Of a stretch of 64,000 nucleotides of DNA, positions 18,159-27,206 are shown one piece after another (positions within the stretch are counted from its first letter, which is position 1; the number at the start of each line of letters is the position of its first letter). A program made the position numbers and the translations under genes. Under the pieces are notes generated by a model. That model had not been told where the DNA came from. It made no database searches and saw nothing but the letters and a program-made list of their open reading frames with translations. The stretch is from Halococcus sediminicola (lineage in GTDB: Archaea; Halobacteriota; Halobacteria; Halobacteriales; Halococcaceae). The stretch is from contig NZ_BBMP01000022.1 of the NCBI RefSeq assembly GCF_000755245.1, forward strand, positions 1-64,000, read 5' to 3'.

Positions 18159-19831
18159 CTATCGACCTCACCGAGGACGATGTCGAGGCTCGCCAACGAG
18201 GCGATCAGGTCCGGGACGTACTCGCCGACGGACAGTTCGGGCAGCGTCTGGAGGTTCGAAAACGCCGGACTGCGGATCTTGAACCTGGCCGGCTTGTCGG
18301 TCCCATCGCTGCGGATGTAGATGCCGAGTTCGCCTTTCGCACCCTCGACGGCCCGGTAGATCTCGGCGTCCTCGTCCGGTCTGAGGGTGCGGGGAACGTT
18401 CGACTGGATCTCACGGTCGTCTTCGGGCCAGTCTTCGAGCAGATCCACACACTGGTCGATGATGCGCGCTGACTCCTCGACCTCGCGGAGCCGACAGAGC
18501 ACGCGCGCGTAGTTGTCTCCCTCCTCGGCGGTCACGACGTCCCAGTCGAGTTCGGGGTAATACCCATAGGGATCGTCGCGCCGGAGGTCGTAGTCGACGC
18601 CCGAGGCGCGTGCCACGGGACCGGTCGCCCCGTACGACTTCGCGGTGTCGGCGTCGAGAACCCCGGTATCGACACACCGCAGCTGGAAGATTTCGTTCGA
18701 GGTCAGCAGGTCGTGGTACTCGTCCAGTTTGTGGGGCAGGCCGTCGAGGAAGTCTCGTGTCTTCTCGAAAAACTCCTCGCGCGGTTCGGGCAGGTCCCAC
18801 GCCACGCCACCCAGTCGGAGGTAGTTGAACATCAGCCGCTGACCCGTCAGGTCCTCGAGAATGTTCTCGACGACTTCCCGGTCCCTGAAGGCGTACATGA
18901 ACGTCGCGGTGAACTCGCCGTAGACGTCGAGCGCGAAGGTGCCGACCGCGAGCATGTGCGCCGCGATGCGACAGAGTTCGGCGCTCATCGTCCGAATCAC
19001 CTGGGCGTAGTCGGGCACGTCGAGACCGGCGAGGTCCTCGGCGGTGCGGGCGTACGCCCACTCGTTCAGGATGCCCGCCGAGACGTAGTCCCAGCGATCG
19101 GGGTAGGGCATGATCTCGTGGCGATACTTGCCCTGCTGGGCCATCTGCTCCTCACAGCGGTGGAGGTAGCCGATGTCCGGTGCGACGTGGGCGACCTGCT
19201 CACCGTCGAGCACCGTCTCGATGTGAAGCACGCCGTGGGTCGCCGGGTGGTGCGGTCCGATGTTCAGATACATCGTGTCCGAACCGTCGTCGCGCTCGTC
19301 GTCTTCGAGCGGGTTGGCGTGCGATTCGAGCGTGACGAGTTGGGGTTTCTCCTGGTTGTAGTCCAGCCCCATCGGGTGGCCCTGCCACGTCTCGGGGAGG
19401 AGGATCCGGCGCATGTCGGGGTGGCCCTCGTACTGGATCCCCACGAGGTCGTAGGCTTCGCGCTCGTGCCAGTCGGCGGTCCGATAGACGGGTTCGGCGC
19501 TCTCGCTCACGGGATTGCCCTTCGCCGCCGGCACCACGACCGAGAGTTCCTGCGTGGGGTCGGCGTACTTCTTCAGGTGATAGATGCTCTCGAAGCGGTC
19601 CTCGTACTCCTGTGCGGTGACGTTCGAGCAGTGGTCGAAGCCCGCTTCGTCGCGCAGCGCGAACAGGACGTCCTGCACCTCGTCGGGTCGGATGACGAAC
19701 GCCTCGCAGTTCAGGTGTGTCTCGCGGCTCACCACGCTGTCGCCGAGCAGGTCGGCGAGCGCGTCGTAGTCGAGACCATCGTCGGTGACGCCCACGGTTT
19801 CGGTCCTGTCGGCCGGTCGTTCCAGACTCAT
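18155..19831 (-). CDS. nuoCD: complex I fused subunit NuoCD
   Basis: A 558-residue fusion of the NuoC (30 kDa, about residues 1-170) and NuoD (49 kDa, about 185-558) subunits of the peripheral arm. The NuoC part has YRTADWHEREAYDLVGI. The NuoD part has NIGPHHPATHGVLH near its start and RCEEQMAQQGKY, which contribute to the quinone-binding pocket. The fusion is usual in haloarchaea. ATGA overlaps with nuoB and nuoH show tight translational coupling. Confidence 0.96.
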   Translation of the reverse strand: MSLERPADRTETVGVTDDGLDYDALADLLGDSVVSRETHLNCEAFVIRPDEVQDVLFALRDEAGFDHCSNVTAQEYEDRFESIYHLKKYADPTQELSVVVPAAKGNPVSESAEPVYRTADWHEREAYDLVGIQYEGHPDMRRILLPETWQGHPMGLDYNQEKPQLVTLESHANPLEDDERDDGSDTMYLNIGPHHPATHGVLHIETVLDGEQVAHVAPDIGYLHRCEEQMAQQGKYRHEIMPYPDRWDYVSAGILNEWAYARTAEDLAGLDVPDYAQVIRTMSAELCRIAAHMLAVGTFALDVYGEFTATFMYAFRDREVVENILEDLTGQRLMFNYLRLGGVAWDLPEPREEFFEKTRDFLDGLPHKLDEYHDLLTSNEIFQLRCVDTGVLDADTAKSYGATGPVARASGVDYDLRRDDPYGYYPELDWDVVTAEEGDNYARVLCRLREVEESARIIDQCVDLLEDWPEDDREIQSNVPRTLRPDEDAEIYRAVEGAKGELGIYIRSDGTDKPARFKIRSPAFSNLQTLPELSVGEYVPDLIASLASLDIVLGEVDR

Positions 19832-20520
19832 GGCGAATCGTTCCAGTTGTACCGCATGACGAGCGTGTCCTCGTCGATGTCGTTCGAGAGTTTGTCGACC
19901 AGTTCGTCGCGTTCGAGGTCTCCGAACCGTTCGAGTTCGTACGGTTTGACCGTCACGGGGGCGGACTCACCTTCGGCGATGCGCTCTTGGAGTTTGGCGA
20001 CGCCGTAGATGAGTGCCTCGGGGCGGGGCGGACAGCCCGGCACGTGGATGTCGACGGGAATGACCTCCTCAGCGCCCTTGACGACGTTGTAGCCCTTCTG
20101 GAACGGTCCACCCGAAATGGTGCACGATCCCATCGAGACGACGAACTTGGGTTCGGGCATCTGGTCGTAGACGCGCTTCATCCGCGGGGCGAACTTCGAG
20201 ACGATGGTTCCCGGCACGATGATGACGTCGGCCTGTCTGGGCGAGGCTCTCGGGACCCCGGAGCCGAAGCGGTCGAGGTCGTGTTTCACCGCGTAGGTGT
20301 GCATCATCTCGATGCTGCAACACGCGATGCCGAACTGGAGCATGAACATCGAGGAGCCACGCACCCAGTTCATGAAGGAGTCGAACTTCGTGAGGATGAA
20401 GGGTGACGATCCGAAGGCGTTCCTGAGTTTGGAGTTGAAGCGGCTGTCGGTGCCGCCGCCCATGCGGGCCTCCTGGGTGGTCTGTGCGTCCGCGTTCCGA
20501 AGTTGGTTGTCGCTGCTCAT
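19828..20520 (-). CDS. nuoB: complex I subunit NuoB (terminal [4Fe-4S] cluster N2)
   Basis: Carries cluster N2, the last iron-sulfur centre before quinone. It is 230 residues from the ATG at 20518-20520, which overlaps the nuoA stop. Ligands are the adjacent cysteines in GIACCSIEMM (67-68), Cys133 in MGSCTISGG and Cys163 in VPGCPPRPEA. The first 30 residues are a polar extension. A slightly longer frame upstream is disfavoured by the ATGA overlap. Confidence 0.96.
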   Translation of the reverse strand: MSSDNQLRNADAQTTQEARMGGGTDSRFNSKLRNAFGSSPFILTKFDSFMNWVRGSSMFMLQFGIACCSIEMMHTYAVKHDLDRFGSGVPRASPRQADVIIVPGTIVSKFAPRMKRVYDQMPEPKFVVSMGSCTISGGPFQKGYNVVKGAEEVIPVDIHVPGCPPRPEALIYGVAKLQERIAEGESAPVTVKPYELERFGDLERDELVDKLSNDIDEDTLVMRYNWNDSP

Positions 20521-20918
20521 TGTCGTGTGGTACCGCTCGAACTCTGGCTGTGAATCCACTGCACTGCACCGTTACGCCACGCCCACGCGAGACCGATGAC
20601 GAGTACACCGATGAACACCAGCATCGGCGCGAGCGCCGCCACCAGTCCCGCGCTCTGGACGGCGTCGCGGTAGATGACCGTCCACGGGAAGATCAGTACT
20701 GTTTCGATGTCGAAGACGAGGAACAACAGCGCGACCATGTAGTACTGGATGTTGAACCGAATGCGCGTGTTGCCCGTCGGGACCTCGCCCGACTCGTAGA
20801 CGGCCGATTTTCCCTGCTCGGGGACGCTGGGTCGCAACAGGCTCGACACGACCAGCAACGAGAGCGGGACGGCGATGCCGACGAACGCCAGCGCCCCGAC
20901 GGCGATCCATTGATTCAT
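20517..20918 (-). CDS. nuoA: complex I membrane subunit NuoA
   Basis: Small membrane subunit of 133 residues with three hydrophobic helices (near the N-terminus, around 65-85 and around 95-120). The conserved region FNIQYYMVALLFLVFDIETV is present. The start is the ATG at 20916-20918 (MNQWIAVG). First gene of the operon. A TATA-like ACATAAG sequence about 40 nt upstream on the opposite strand reading (20957-20963) could be the promoter. Confidence 0.94.
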   Translation of the reverse strand: MNQWIAVGALAFVGIAVPLSLLVVSSLLRPSVPEQGKSAVYESGEVPTGNTRIRFNIQYYMVALLFLVFDIETVLIFPWTVIYRDAVQSAGLVAALAPMLVFIGVLVIGLAWAWRNGAVQWIHSQSSSGTTRQ

Positions 20919-21032
20919 GTGATTGGTTGCTCGTGGAACGACTTTGGAGCGCACTCACATAAGGGTTGATTCTTTCCGCCCGGCGTGGCAGTCGGGCGGC
21001 GGTTTCGTCGAACCGAAGAACTGGCCCCATCC

Positions 21033-21458
21033 TCACATCGGCAATCTCGATTGCACCGATTTCGACCCCCGTTCTCGCGCTTCGAAGTCGAGGAGACGGC
21101 GCTTGGTCGCGACGCCGTTGGCTGCCGAGTAGCCTCCGAGACCGCCGTCGCTCCCGACGACGCGGTGACACGGAACGACCAGCGGGACGGGATTGTTCGC
21201 ACACGCTTGCCCCACCGCGACGGGTGCTGTGTCGAGGCGGTCTGTGACCGCGCCGTAGGTGCGCGTTTCCCCGTACGGGACGTCCGACAGCGCGGCCATC
21301 ACCGCGCCAGTCGTTCCTGTCGAGAGGGAGACTGTCAGGTCGAACTCCCGACGGTCGCCGCGCTCGTACTCGCGGACCTGCTCGCGGATGTTGGCCGGTG
21401 ATTCGGCGATGACGGACTCGTCGATCTCGATTGTGCTTTCGAAAATAGCTACGTTCAT
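21033..21458 (-). CDS. ogt: methylated-DNA-protein cysteine methyltransferase
   Basis: Suicide repair enzyme that takes the alkyl group from O6-alkylguanine in DNA. The 141 residues hold the minimal catalytic domain with the acceptor Cys97 in VVPCHRVVGSDG and the preceding PYGETRTYGAV helix-turn-helix region. No N-terminal Ada-type regulatory domain. Monocistronic, 74 nt after... in genome order it lies between nuoA and purE, all on the minus strand but with separate spacers. Confidence 0.93.
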   Translation of the reverse strand: MNVAIFESTIEIDESVIAESPANIREQVREYERGDRREFDLTVSLSTGTTGAVMAALSDVPYGETRTYGAVTDRLDTAPVAVGQACANNPVPLVVPCHRVVGSDGGLGGYSAANGVATKRRLLDFEARERGSKSVQSRLPM

Positions 21459-21557
21459 GATGGGTCGCCGTTCGTGTGCTCCGACACGCCGGTAGAACGG
21501 ATAACCCTTCGCCGCAAACCGAAACTGATCGACGGTGTACGACTGGGAACGGTCGTC

Positions 21558-22166
21558 TCAGTCCCCTCTCCGAAATCCTTCGATGCCCTGTTCGTGGAGG
21601 TCCCGCGAAACCCCCGCGACCTCCGTTTCGAGATTCTCGTGATAGTCGACCAACCGCTCGGCCAGTTCCTCGTGGTCGGTGGCGAGGGTCTGGACCGCCG
21701 ACAGGCCGGCGTTGAACGACTTGCCTGCATCCACGGCGACGATGGGCGCACCGGTCGGCATCCCGATGACCGAATCGACCGACTTCTCCTGTACGGGGAC
21801 GCCGATGACGGGTACGGGAAAGGCAATCGATGCGGTCATGTTCGGCAGGTCGGCAGACTTCCCGCCCGCTCCCGCGATGATGACTGAAATTCCGCGCTCG
21901 CGCGCGGTCTCGGCGTAGGCGTACATCAGATCGGGCGTGCGGTGAGCCGAAACCACGTATGATTCGAAGGAAAAGCGACTCTCAACCCCGTCGCCCGTAT
22001 CCTCCGCGAATCCGAGTTCGGTGAGCGCCTCGTAGGCTCCCGACATGGTGTCGAGGTCCGAGTCCGATCCCATGACGATGCCCACGTCGGGCGTCTCCAC
22101 GGGCGGGCTGTCCGTCGCTGCCTCGGCTCGTAGCTCGTCGATGAGGTCGTCGATGTCGGTGGTCAT
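21558..22166 (-). CDS. purE: N5-carboxyaminoimidazole ribonucleotide mutase PurE
   Basis: Isomerises N5-CAIR to CAIR in purine synthesis. It is 202 residues: an acidic extension of about 26 residues precedes the domain, which starts VGIVMGSDSDLDTM. The substrate-binding SAHRTPD and GAGGKSADLP motifs are present. It overlaps purK by 4 nt (ATGA) and is downstream of it. The C-terminus is longer than in bacterial PurE, which is common in haloarchaea. Confidence 0.96.
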   Translation of the reverse strand: MTTDIDDLIDELRAEAATDSPPVETPDVGIVMGSDSDLDTMSGAYEALTELGFAEDTGDGVESRFSFESYVVSAHRTPDLMYAYAETARERGISVIIAGAGGKSADLPNMTASIAFPVPVIGVPVQEKSVDSVIGMPTGAPIVAVDAGKSFNAGLSAVQTLATDHEELAERLVDYHENLETEVAGVSRDLHEQGIEGFRRGD

Positions 22167-23314
22167 GGATCGAACGTCCAGTGTGTACGCAGTTCGCGGG
22201 CGTCGGCGAGCAGTTCGTCGGTGTCGGCGCGGTCGTCGGTGAGCGTGACGTGACCCATCTTCCGGAGCGGGCGCGCCTCGCGCTTGCCGTACCAGTGGAG
22301 GTTGGCCGCGGGCGTCGAAAGTATCCCTTCGATCCCGTCGAGCGCCGCCGGTGTCGGCTCTGAAACGTCGCCGAGGAGGTTCTTCGTCACCGTCCGCCCG
22401 CGCCGGTCGGTCGCGCCGAGCGGCCAGCCGAGCACCGCCCGGACGTGATTTTCGAACTGGGAGGTCCGCGCGCCCTCGATGGTCCAGTGGCCCGAATTGT
22501 GGGGCCGGGGTGCGATCTCGTTGACCGAGATTTCGCCATCCGTTTCAAATAGTTCGATGCCGAAGACGCCGCGGCCCTCCATCAGATCAAGCACCTCGCG
22601 GGCAACGGCTTTCGCGCGCTCGCGGATGTCCTCGGGGACGCGCGCCGGCACGACCGTCTCGCGCAGGATCTCCTCCTCGTGGACGTTCTCGCCGGGCGTG
22701 AACACCCGTTTTTCACTATCGCCGCGGACGCCGATGACCGAGAGTTCGCGCTCGAAGGGAACGAATTCCTCGACCATCGCTTTCCCCTCGACCTGCTCGA
22801 AGGCCGTCTCGACGCCGCCCGACGATTCGATGGGAACGTTCCCGCGACCGTCGTAGCCTCCTTCCCGTGCTTTGAGCATCGCCGGATAGCCGAGTTCTTG
22901 GAGCGCCTCGTGGAGTTCGGCGACGCTTCCGACTGGGCGGAACTCGGGCACCGGGATCCCGGCCTCCCGAAGGCGGCGCTTCTGGACGAGTTTGTCCTGA
23001 ATCATCCGGAGAGTGTCGGGCGCGGGGTGGATGGGAATATCGTGGTTCTCGCCGGCGCGTTCGAGCGCGTCGGGATCGGCGAGTTCGATCTCGTAGGTGA
23101 GCACGTCCGCGCGCTCGGCAAGGGCGTCGATGGTATCGAAATCGTCGAATTCTCCCCGAACGGAGTCGCGCACGACCGGTGCGGCCGGCGGGTCCGGCGT
23201 CGGGTCACTCACGACGAGGTCGACGCCGAGCGGCGCGGCGGCCTCGCCGAGCATCCGTCCCAACTGGCCGCCGCCGACTACCCCCACGACCGGTCCGTCA
23301 GCGGTGAGTTGCAT
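22163..23314 (-). CDS. purK: N5-carboxyaminoimidazole ribonucleotide synthetase PurK
   Basis: ATP-grasp enzyme that carboxylates AIR to N5-CAIR with bicarbonate. It is 383 residues, starting MQLTADGPVVGVVGGGQLGRM with the characteristic GGGQLGRM loop. The ATP-grasp signature runs through YPAMLKAREGGYDGRG and VNEIAPRPHNSGHW. The purK-purE pair supplies CAIR for the next steps; the neighbours do not include other pathway genes. Confidence 0.96.
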   Translation of the reverse strand: MQLTADGPVVGVVGGGQLGRMLGEAAAPLGVDLVVSDPTPDPPAAPVVRDSVRGEFDDFDTIDALAERADVLTYEIELADPDALERAGENHDIPIHPAPDTLRMIQDKLVQKRRLREAGIPVPEFRPVGSVAELHEALQELGYPAMLKAREGGYDGRGNVPIESSGGVETAFEQVEGKAMVEEFVPFERELSVIGVRGDSEKRVFTPGENVHEEEILRETVVPARVPEDIRERAKAVAREVLDLMEGRGVFGIELFETDGEISVNEIAPRPHNSGHWTIEGARTSQFENHVRAVLGWPLGATDRRGRTVTKNLLGDVSEPTPAALDGIEGILSTPAANLHWYGKREARPLRKMGHVTLTDDRADTDELLADARELRTHWTFDP

Positions 23315-23338
23315 GCCGGCGGTTTTCGACTCGCGCGC

Positions 23339-25051
23339 TTAAGGATTGCTTTGCTCGGTCGCGTTCCGCGACAGCCGGCTCTCGTCGACGAAGAACGTCG
23401 TGTTGGTTTTGGCGGTGTCTTGCGTCCGCAGCACGTACGCCCGCTCGTCGTAGCCCTCCAGATTGGCTGCGAGGAACTCGCTATCGGTGCTCAGCCCGAT
23501 GACGACAGGAGGATTGCTCTCGTTCAGTCGGTCTTCGAACGCCGACGGGTCCCGTGCACACGAGACGTTCATATCGTGTGCGTCCATGTACCACGGTAGC
23601 GGGAGGAGGTTGAACCACTCCGAGCATTTCGGCTCCCGACTCCCGGAGGTGTTCGAGACGAGAAAATCGCCGTAGAGTAGGACATCCGTGCCTCGATTCG
23701 TCGCGCTCACGGCGGCCATGTCCTCGATCGTGGGTCGAAGATCGTCGGCCGGTTGGGCGTACTGGACGAGTGCGTTCGACTCGGACTGGTCATCGAGATA
23801 GACGTTCTCCACCCCGATATAGCCCATTTGGCCGACGACCAGTAGGGCGATGACGAGCGCCGCGGCGACCGCCGGCCGGTGGTCGTGGGCGAGCGCCGTC
23901 GTTCCCCGTTCGTAGAGCACGGCAGCGCCGGTCGCCGCCGGCAGCATGAGCGGAACGACCGCGTGGACGGTCGCCCACGGGGCCATGATGTCGGTGATGA
24001 TGGGATAGCCGAGGACGCTCACGAACCCCCAATAGAAGGCGAAGGCGACGAGGTCGCGGGGGTTCTCCGAGTAGCGGTCGACGAGGAAGCCGACCAGCGC
24101 GAGCACGAGAAGTGCGCCCGACCCGACGACGAGCGTCTCGACGAGGTCGCCGAGATAGGGCAGGTAGGCGTGGTCCTGGCTGTCGCCGCTCACCCACTGG
24201 GTGAAAAAGGCGTTCCACGAGCCGACCGTCGCCTCGCCGACCACCGCCGGCAGCAGCGTGGGGTCGGCGAGCAGTTTGTCGAACCCCGGCCCGCCATCCG
24301 CGCCCGTCCGCGGCGCGTAGAAGTACACCACGACGACGAGGAACTCGACGACCGCGAGCAGGACGTGAGGAATCCACGCGCGCAGGGCCGGCCCGAGGGT
24401 CTTGATGCGGTTGCGTGCCGCCGCTCGTGGGTCGAACCACAGCCCGCGCTCGACGAGCAGCCGGTGGTCGACCAACAAAACGAGTGCGCCGAGCCACGTC
24501 ACGAGATAGACGAGGACGTTCTCCTTGGTGGTGAACGCGAGCGCGAGCGCGACGACGCCCAAATGGACGTACCGCGGCCGGTGGGTGTCAAGCGCGCGGA
24601 TCAAAAACCCGAGCGCGAACAGCATGAACACCGCCAGCGGCAGGTCGCTGCGCATGAACCGCGAGTAGTAGAGCAGGATTGGGTCCACGGCGAGAAACAG
24701 GGCGAACGCGACCGTTTCGGCCCCCGAAAGCCGCTTGCGGAAGAGCAGCGCTGCGAGCGGTAGCGCCGCGCCGAGCAGCGCGACCACCAGCCGCATCGTG
24801 AAGTCGTTCGCCCCCACCAACTCGAAGACGAGGTGGTTCACCTGCTGGAGGAACGGGCCGTGGATGATGGGCTGGTACTCGAAGGTACCGGTGTCGGCAT
24901 AGTTCAGCACCCAGTAGGCGACGCGCGCCTCGTCCCAGTGAGCGATGCGGTCGCCGAGGAAGGCGATTCGGGCAACGAATCCGAAGAAGGCGATGGCGAC
25001 GACGGCGAGCGTGACGCGGCGGCCGCGAGCATTGCCGCCGGTCGATTCCAT
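23339..25051 (-). CDS. Agl23-like polytopic membrane protein (TIGR03663-type, glycosyltransferase 39-like)
   Basis: About 570 residues from the ATG at 25049-25051 (MESTGGNARGRR); an upstream ATG at 25090 would add 13. The N-terminal half has about ten membrane helices, with IAHWDEARVAYWVLNYA just after helix 1, which holds the acidic residues that GT-C enzymes place in their first outer loop. The C-terminal 150 residues form a soluble outward-facing domain. It matches the haloarchaeal TIGR03663 group, named flippase activity-associated Agl23 in protein N-glycosylation. Involvement in lipid-linked oligosaccharide handling is inferred from the family. It is about 19 kb from the polysaccharide locus. 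Confidence 0.75.
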   Translation of the reverse strand: MESTGGNARGRRVTLAVVAIAFFGFVARIAFLGDRIAHWDEARVAYWVLNYADTGTFEYQPIIHGPFLQQVNHLVFELVGANDFTMRLVVALLGAALPLAALLFRKRLSGAETVAFALFLAVDPILLYYSRFMRSDLPLAVFMLFALGFLIRALDTHRPRYVHLGVVALALAFTTKENVLVYLVTWLGALVLLVDHRLLVERGLWFDPRAAARNRIKTLGPALRAWIPHVLLAVVEFLVVVVYFYAPRTGADGGPGFDKLLADPTLLPAVVGEATVGSWNAFFTQWVSGDSQDHAYLPYLGDLVETLVVGSGALLVLALVGFLVDRYSENPRDLVAFAFYWGFVSVLGYPIITDIMAPWATVHAVVPLMLPAATGAAVLYERGTTALAHDHRPAVAAALVIALLVVGQMGYIGVENVYLDDQSESNALVQYAQPADDLRPTIEDMAAVSATNRGTDVLLYGDFLVSNTSGSREPKCSEWFNLLPLPWYMDAHDMNVSCARDPSAFEDRLNESNPPVVIGLSTDSEFLAANLEGYDERAYVLRTQDTAKTNTTFFVDESRLSRNATEQSNP

Positions 25052-25125
25052 ACCCGGTGAGGGTTGCGGCGCGGTTAGGAGGCTTTCCATTCGTCTTCGG
25101 CTGGCTTTGAGTCGCTCGTGTGGAG

Positions 25126-25971
25126 TCAGTCCGACTCGCAGGGGTTCGTGACGATGGAAAGGAACTCACGAATGATCTCGACGACGAACTCGGGGTTGTC
25201 GACGTGTGAGTTGTGGCCAGCGTTCGGTATCCGACGGACTTCGGCGACGGGAATCGCATCAGCCATGTATTCCGCGTGGGGAGCCGCGACCTCGCTCTCA
25301 CGCTCGCCATACAGTAGAAGTGACGGAACAGTAATCTCGGAGTGGTCGACCGATTCGAACGGATACGACCGAAGCACGTCGTGTATTTTCCGCATCTCCT
25401 CGTCTTCCATGTCGGGAAAGTTCGCGACATGGTCGCCCTGAATCCGCTCGGCTTTTTCGAGAGTCCCGGTTTCGTCCGGGTCATCTCTCCACTCGTAGTA
25501 CCGATACAGCGACTCCATAACACGGTCCGGATTGACGAGGGGAGACAACAGCTCCGCAAGTTTCGGAAACAGTCGGCGTTCGACCCATTCACCGCGCAGT
25601 ATTTCCGGCGTTCTGGTTCCCAAGGTGCAGAGAGCGGCGATGGTTTCCGGCGATTCGGCCGCGTACATCTGTGCGACCATTCCACCCATCGAGAGGCCAC
25701 AAAGCACCGGCCGGTCGAGGTCGAGAGCTTCGATAAGCGCACTAAGGTCGTCGGAAAACAGTCCTATCGTGTACGAGGCGCGCTCGGAACCACCAGTCCG
25801 GCCGTGACCTCGCATGTCGTAAGTGATGACTCGGTAGTCACTGGCGAGCGGTGTGGCCTGTTCAGCCCAGAGACGATGGTCGCTCGTCGCACCGTGGAGA
25901 AACACGATTGGCGGCCCCTCTCCGTACTCCTCATAGTACGTTCGAATCCCGTTCGTCCGAACGGTCGGCAT
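25126..25971 (-). CDS. alpha/beta hydrolase
   Basis: A 281-residue alpha/beta-hydrolase of the esterase/haloperoxidase/BioH-like type. The oxyanion region is VFLHGATSDHRLW, the nucleophile elbow GLSMGG has Ser94, and the catalytic histidine lies in NAGHNSHVD near the end. The acid residue after strand 7 is probably in LLYGERESE. No signal peptide, so cytosolic. Substrate unknown. GC appears a little lower than in neighbouring genes. Confidence 0.88.
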   Translation of the reverse strand: MPTVRTNGIRTYYEEYGEGPPIVFLHGATSDHRLWAEQATPLASDYRVITYDMRGHGRTGGSERASYTIGLFSDDLSALIEALDLDRPVLCGLSMGGMVAQMYAAESPETIAALCTLGTRTPEILRGEWVERRLFPKLAELLSPLVNPDRVMESLYRYYEWRDDPDETGTLEKAERIQGDHVANFPDMEDEEMRKIHDVLRSYPFESVDHSEITVPSLLLYGERESEVAAPHAEYMADAIPVAEVRRIPNAGHNSHVDNPEFVVEIIREFLSIVTNPCESD

Positions 25972-26135
25972 GCCAATCGATGGCAGGCAATCAATTATTT
26001 TTCTTCCGGTTGTCCTCAGTAGTTGAAGACCGACGCTCAGACATGGGACATCTATCGTGCCATGTCATCACAGTACTGTCTATGTGTCTAGCGTGTAGAT
26101 CTTAATCCATGCCCCGGATGGTGATGAGTGAAGCG

Positions 26136-26723
26136 ATGAACCGACGAACATTCGTCAAGACGGCAGGTATCGGCGGGGCAGCCACACTGGTCGGCGTCGG
26201 ACTGTTCGGCGACAGGGCGGCCGCGGCAAGCGACACGAGTTTCACGGCGACGAACCCGGAGATTTCGACCAGCGACGGCACCATCTCCTCGGTGTACATC
26301 GCGCCGACGGGGACCGTCGAGTGGCACAACTTCGACGAATCAGTCGAGCGGTTGCGCATCAGCTTCGATTCGAAGGTCGACGGCGGGCAGTTCGAGACCG
26401 TGGTCGACGAGACGCTCGCGCTCCCGAAGGGGGACGACACACGCGGGCAGTCGGGGAAGTTCGACTATCAGGACGTGACCGACCGCATCACGCTCTATTC
26501 GGGAGCAAAGGCAAATCGGTTCGAACAGGACGCCGACGGCGAGGAGAAATCGACGCCCGTCTCCGTCCGCGTGCGCATTACGCTCTTGAACGCCGCGGGC
26601 GAGAAGGCCGACCCGGCCGCGAAGGCGTCCCTCTCGGCGACGGCCACGTTCGAGATCGTCGTCGGGAACAAGGGCGCGAGCGCGACGGCATCGGGCGCGG
26701 CGAACCCGGGAATCGAGGCGTAA
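26136..26723 (+). CDS. Tat-exported protein of unknown function
   Basis: About 195 residues when started at ATG 26136 (MNRRTFVKTAGIGG), which begins with a textbook Tat signal cleaved near ALA-type AAAAS. Upstream ATGs at 26109 and 26124 lie at or before the predicted transcription start, judging from a TATA-like CTTAAT around 26100. The mature part is beta-rich (VEWHNFDESVERLRISFD) with no recognised catalytic motif. Secreted or loosely surface-bound; single-gene unit. Similar Tat proteins of unknown function are frequent in haloarchaea. Confidence 0.75.
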   Translation: MNRRTFVKTAGIGGAATLVGVGLFGDRAAAASDTSFTATNPEISTSDGTISSVYIAPTGTVEWHNFDESVERLRISFDSKVDGGQFETVVDETLALPKGDDTRGQSGKFDYQDVTDRITLYSGAKANRFEQDADGEEKSTPVSVRVRITLLNAAGEKADPAAKASLSATATFEIVVGNKGASATASGAANPGIEA

Positions 26724-26801
26724 CCGGCGCTGTTTGACGCCGATTTTGCGGCGGCGCTCCCGGAGCGGTAGGCCTTTGGCGCGCGCTCTGCATCCGAACG
26801 T

Positions 26802-27206
26802 ATGCCCAGTATCGGATTGGTGGTCGCGCAGTTCTACGGTGAACTGGCGGCCGAAATGGAGCAGCACGCGCGCGAGGCCGCCGCCGAGCGCGGGGCCGAG
26901 ATAGCCGAGATGATCCCGGTGCCCGGCGCGTACGACACGCCGCTGGCGGCCGACCGCCTCGCCCGAAAAGATGGTATCGACGCCGTGGCGGCCCTCGGCG
27001 CGATCGTTTCTGGGGACACCGACCACGACCAAGTCATCGCCGACGCAGCCGCACAGGGACTCACATCTGTGAGTCTCGACCGCGACAAACCCGTGGCCTT
27101 CGGCGTCCTCGGACCGGGAATGAGCGGCGCGGAGGCCCGCGAGCGCGTCGAGTACGGGGCGCGCGCCGTCGAGAGCGCGCTCGACCAACTGGAGGCGCTG
27201 GCATGA
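26802..27206 (+). CDS. ribH: 6,7-dimethyl-8-ribityllumazine synthase
   Basis: Penultimate enzyme of riboflavin synthesis, condensing the pyrimidine with dihydroxybutanone phosphate. It is 134 residues, starting MPSIGLVVAQFYGELA. The substrate loop VPGAYDTPLA (40-49) and catalytic segment GAIVSGDTDHDQV with His75 are present. In most bacteria the latter reads RGxTxHF; the variation is usual in archaea. It overlaps the next gene by 4 nt (ATGA). Confidence 0.92.
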   Translation: MPSIGLVVAQFYGELAAEMEQHAREAAAERGAEIAEMIPVPGAYDTPLAADRLARKDGIDAVAALGAIVSGDTDHDQVIADAAAQGLTSVSLDRDKPVAFGVLGPGMSGAEARERVEYGARAVESALDQLEALA

